NCBI GenBank assembly: GCA_023142175.1
Contig: JAGLJX010000086.1
Span: 1 to 6,602 of the forward strand
Length of the DNA stretch: 6,602 nt
Reading direction: 5' to 3'
Source: Emcibacter sp.
Lineage (GTDB): Bacteria > Pseudomonadota > Alphaproteobacteria > Sphingomonadales > Emcibacteraceae
Shown: in pieces, positions 5,401-6,602 of the stretch
Position numbering within the stretch: position 1 is the first letter of the stretch
Layout of the letters: every line of letters starts with the position of its first letter
Made by a program: the position numbers and the translations under genes
The notes under the pieces: model-generated
The model's database searches: none
Seen by the model: the letters and a program-made list of their open reading frames with translations, nothing else
Told to the model about the DNA's origin: nothing

Positions 5401-6602
5401 ATGACTACTAAAATGAAACGAATCATAATAAGCATGGCATTATTTTGCTTATTCCTTCCAACTACTGCCCATGCATTTGATTTAGCAGAATTTGACGAGG
5501 CCCTTAATAATTTCATCCAGCCCTTTACCAGCCTATATTCTGAAATAATCTTTATGCCCATTCAAATAATGGGGCAGGATATGCCTGTCATAGTATTATG
5601 GCTCGCGGCAGGGAGTATATTTTGCACCCTGTATTTTAAATTTATCAATATTCGTGGTTTCAAGACAGCACTGAAAATTGTTCGAGGGGATTATACCGAC
5701 AAAAATGATGCCGGAGAAGTTACGCATTTTCAGGCCCTGTCAGCGGCTCTGTCCGGAACGGTTGGTCTTGGCAATATCGGCGGCGTGGCCGTGGCCATAA
5801 GCCTTGGTGGCCCTGGGGCTACCGTCTGGATGATCCTTGTGGGATTATTGGGTATGTCAGCGAAATTTGCCGAATGTACCCTTGGGGTTAAATATCGTAT
5901 CGTTCATGAAGATGGCAGCGTATCGGGTGGCCCCATGTATTACCTGAAACACGGCTTTGCAGAAAAAGGCTGGCCCCGTTTAGGTATGGGACTGGCTATA
6001 CTCTTTTCCATCTGCTGTGTGTTCGCGTCTTTTGGTGGCGGAAACATCTTCCAGATCAGCCAGACCGTAGAACAGTTTCAGATTGTAACCGCGGGCCATA
6101 CGGATTTCTTTGTTAACTATCGCTGGTTATTCGGCTTGGGTATGGCAACGGTGGTTGGTTTGGTTATCATCGGCGGGATTCGTTCTATCGCCAATGTAAC
6201 ATCCAAACTTGTGCCGATCATGTGTATCTTCTACTTAATTGCCGCCACGAGCATTCTGATTGGATATTACGAGAAAATTCCCGAAGCTTTCATGGCTATT
6301 ATAAACGGTGCAATCACACCGGAAGCCAGTTTCGGCGGCTTGATAGGCGTGATGATTCAGGGCATGAGACGGGCTACTTTCTCCAACGAAGCCGGAATTG
6401 GCTCTGCCCCAATCGCCCATGCAGCTGTTAAGACAAAAGAACCTGCAACCGAAGGACTGGTTTCCCTGCTGGAGCCTTTCATTGATACAGTTGTTGTCTG
6501 CACCATGACGGCCCTTGTGATTGTTATAACAGGTGTTTACGAACATGGCAGTGGTTTAAGTGGTGTGAAATTGACCTCCGAGGCATTCTCATCGGTTTAT
6601 TC
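5401..6602 (+). CDS. AGCS-family alanine/glycine:cation symporter, N-terminal part
   Basis: The first 400 residues of a sodium (or proton):alanine/glycine symporter (AGCS family, PF01235), a multi-spanning inner-membrane amino-acid uptake carrier; the frame is open at the window end. Family hallmarks are SGTVGLGNIGGVAVAISLGG (118-137), GMSAKFAECTLGVKYR (151-166), SGGPMYYL (175-182), FSNEAGIGSAPIAHAAVKT (327-345) and LLEPFIDTVVVCTMTAL (356-372). Residues 1-25 look like a cleavable signal peptide (KMKR, a hydrophobic run, then AHA before FD), followed by about 35 residues before the first carrier helix near 61. This long N-terminal form occurs in some proteobacterial members. The remaining C-terminal helices lie beyond the window. 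It is divergent from the DUF2336 gene and has its own ribosome binding site. Substrate is inferred from the family; alanine versus glycine cannot be decided here. Confidence 0.92.
   Translation, partial: MTTKMKRIIISMALFCLFLPTTAHAFDLAEFDEALNNFIQPFTSLYSEIIFMPIQIMGQDMPVIVLWLAAGSIFCTLYFKFINIRGFKTALKIVRGDYTDKNDAGEVTHFQALSAALSGTVGLGNIGGVAVAISLGGPGATVWMILVGLLGMSAKFAECTLGVKYRIVHEDGSVSGGPMYYLKHGFAEKGWPRLGMGLAILFSICCVFASFGGGNIFQISQTVEQFQIVTAGHTDFFVNYRWLFGLGMATVVGLVIIGGIRSIANVTSKLVPIMCIFYLIAATSILIGYYEKIPEAFMAIINGAITPEASFGGLIGVMIQGMRRATFSNEAGIGSAPIAHAAVKTKEPATEGLVSLLEPFIDTVVVCTMTALVIVITGVYEHGSGLSGVKLTSEAFSSVY

Noticed and set aside
6235..6546. 103-codon minus-strand open frame opposite the symporter
   Set aside because: The plus strand encodes conserved AGCS motifs throughout this interval; the antisense product is not recognisable.

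Overview
The window reads as a chromosomal segment of an alphaproteobacterium with moderate GC (AT-rich spacers, mixed codon use). The evidence is the set of families: a CoxE-like VWA protein, a DUF2336 protein, an HPt protein with the HDMRGQGG active-site motif, a CheY-like protein with a GPDRRR tail, and a long coiled-coil membrane protein that resembles the polarity factor TipN. I cannot name the genus from sequence alone. No mobile element, CRISPR array, tRNA or rRNA was seen.

Layout. Positions 1-335 (+) hold the C-terminal end of the VWA-family gene. It meets, tail to tail with one base between stop codons, a minus-strand two-gene operon (1381 to 337) encoding a single-domain response regulator and an HPt phosphotransfer protein. 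The two overlap by 8 nt, with a strong Shine-Dalgarno for the HPt inside the regulator gene. A 190-bp spacer (1382-1571) carries back-to-back candidate promoters, one for this operon and one for a plus-strand 792-aa protein (1572-3950) with two N-terminal membrane helices, about 550 residues of coiled coil and a compact C-terminal domain. Downstream is a 90-bp nested palindrome (3975-4064) and then an intrinsic terminator (4065-4093), which runs into the 3' end of a convergent minus-strand DUF2336 gene (5190 to 4069). A second divergent spacer (5191-5400) has a perfect TTAA-N7-TTAA CtrA-type box and leads to a plus-strand AGCS-family alanine/glycine:cation symporter (5401 to beyond the window end).

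How the parts may work together. The response regulator and HPt have all the residues for phosphotransfer but no kinase is in the window, so they probably serve a hybrid kinase encoded elsewhere. The coiled-coil protein is divergent from them and could share regulation. If it is TipN-like it would mark a cell pole and help place the flagellum, so a signalling/polarity link is plausible but inferred. The VWA, DUF2336 and symporter genes show no clear functional link to it.

The items most worth a second look are the nested palindrome at 3975-4064, the C-terminal domain of the 792-aa protein, the orphan REC/HPt pair with its arginine-rich tail, and the CtrA-type box. I see no clear evidence of an entirely new multi-gene system here.
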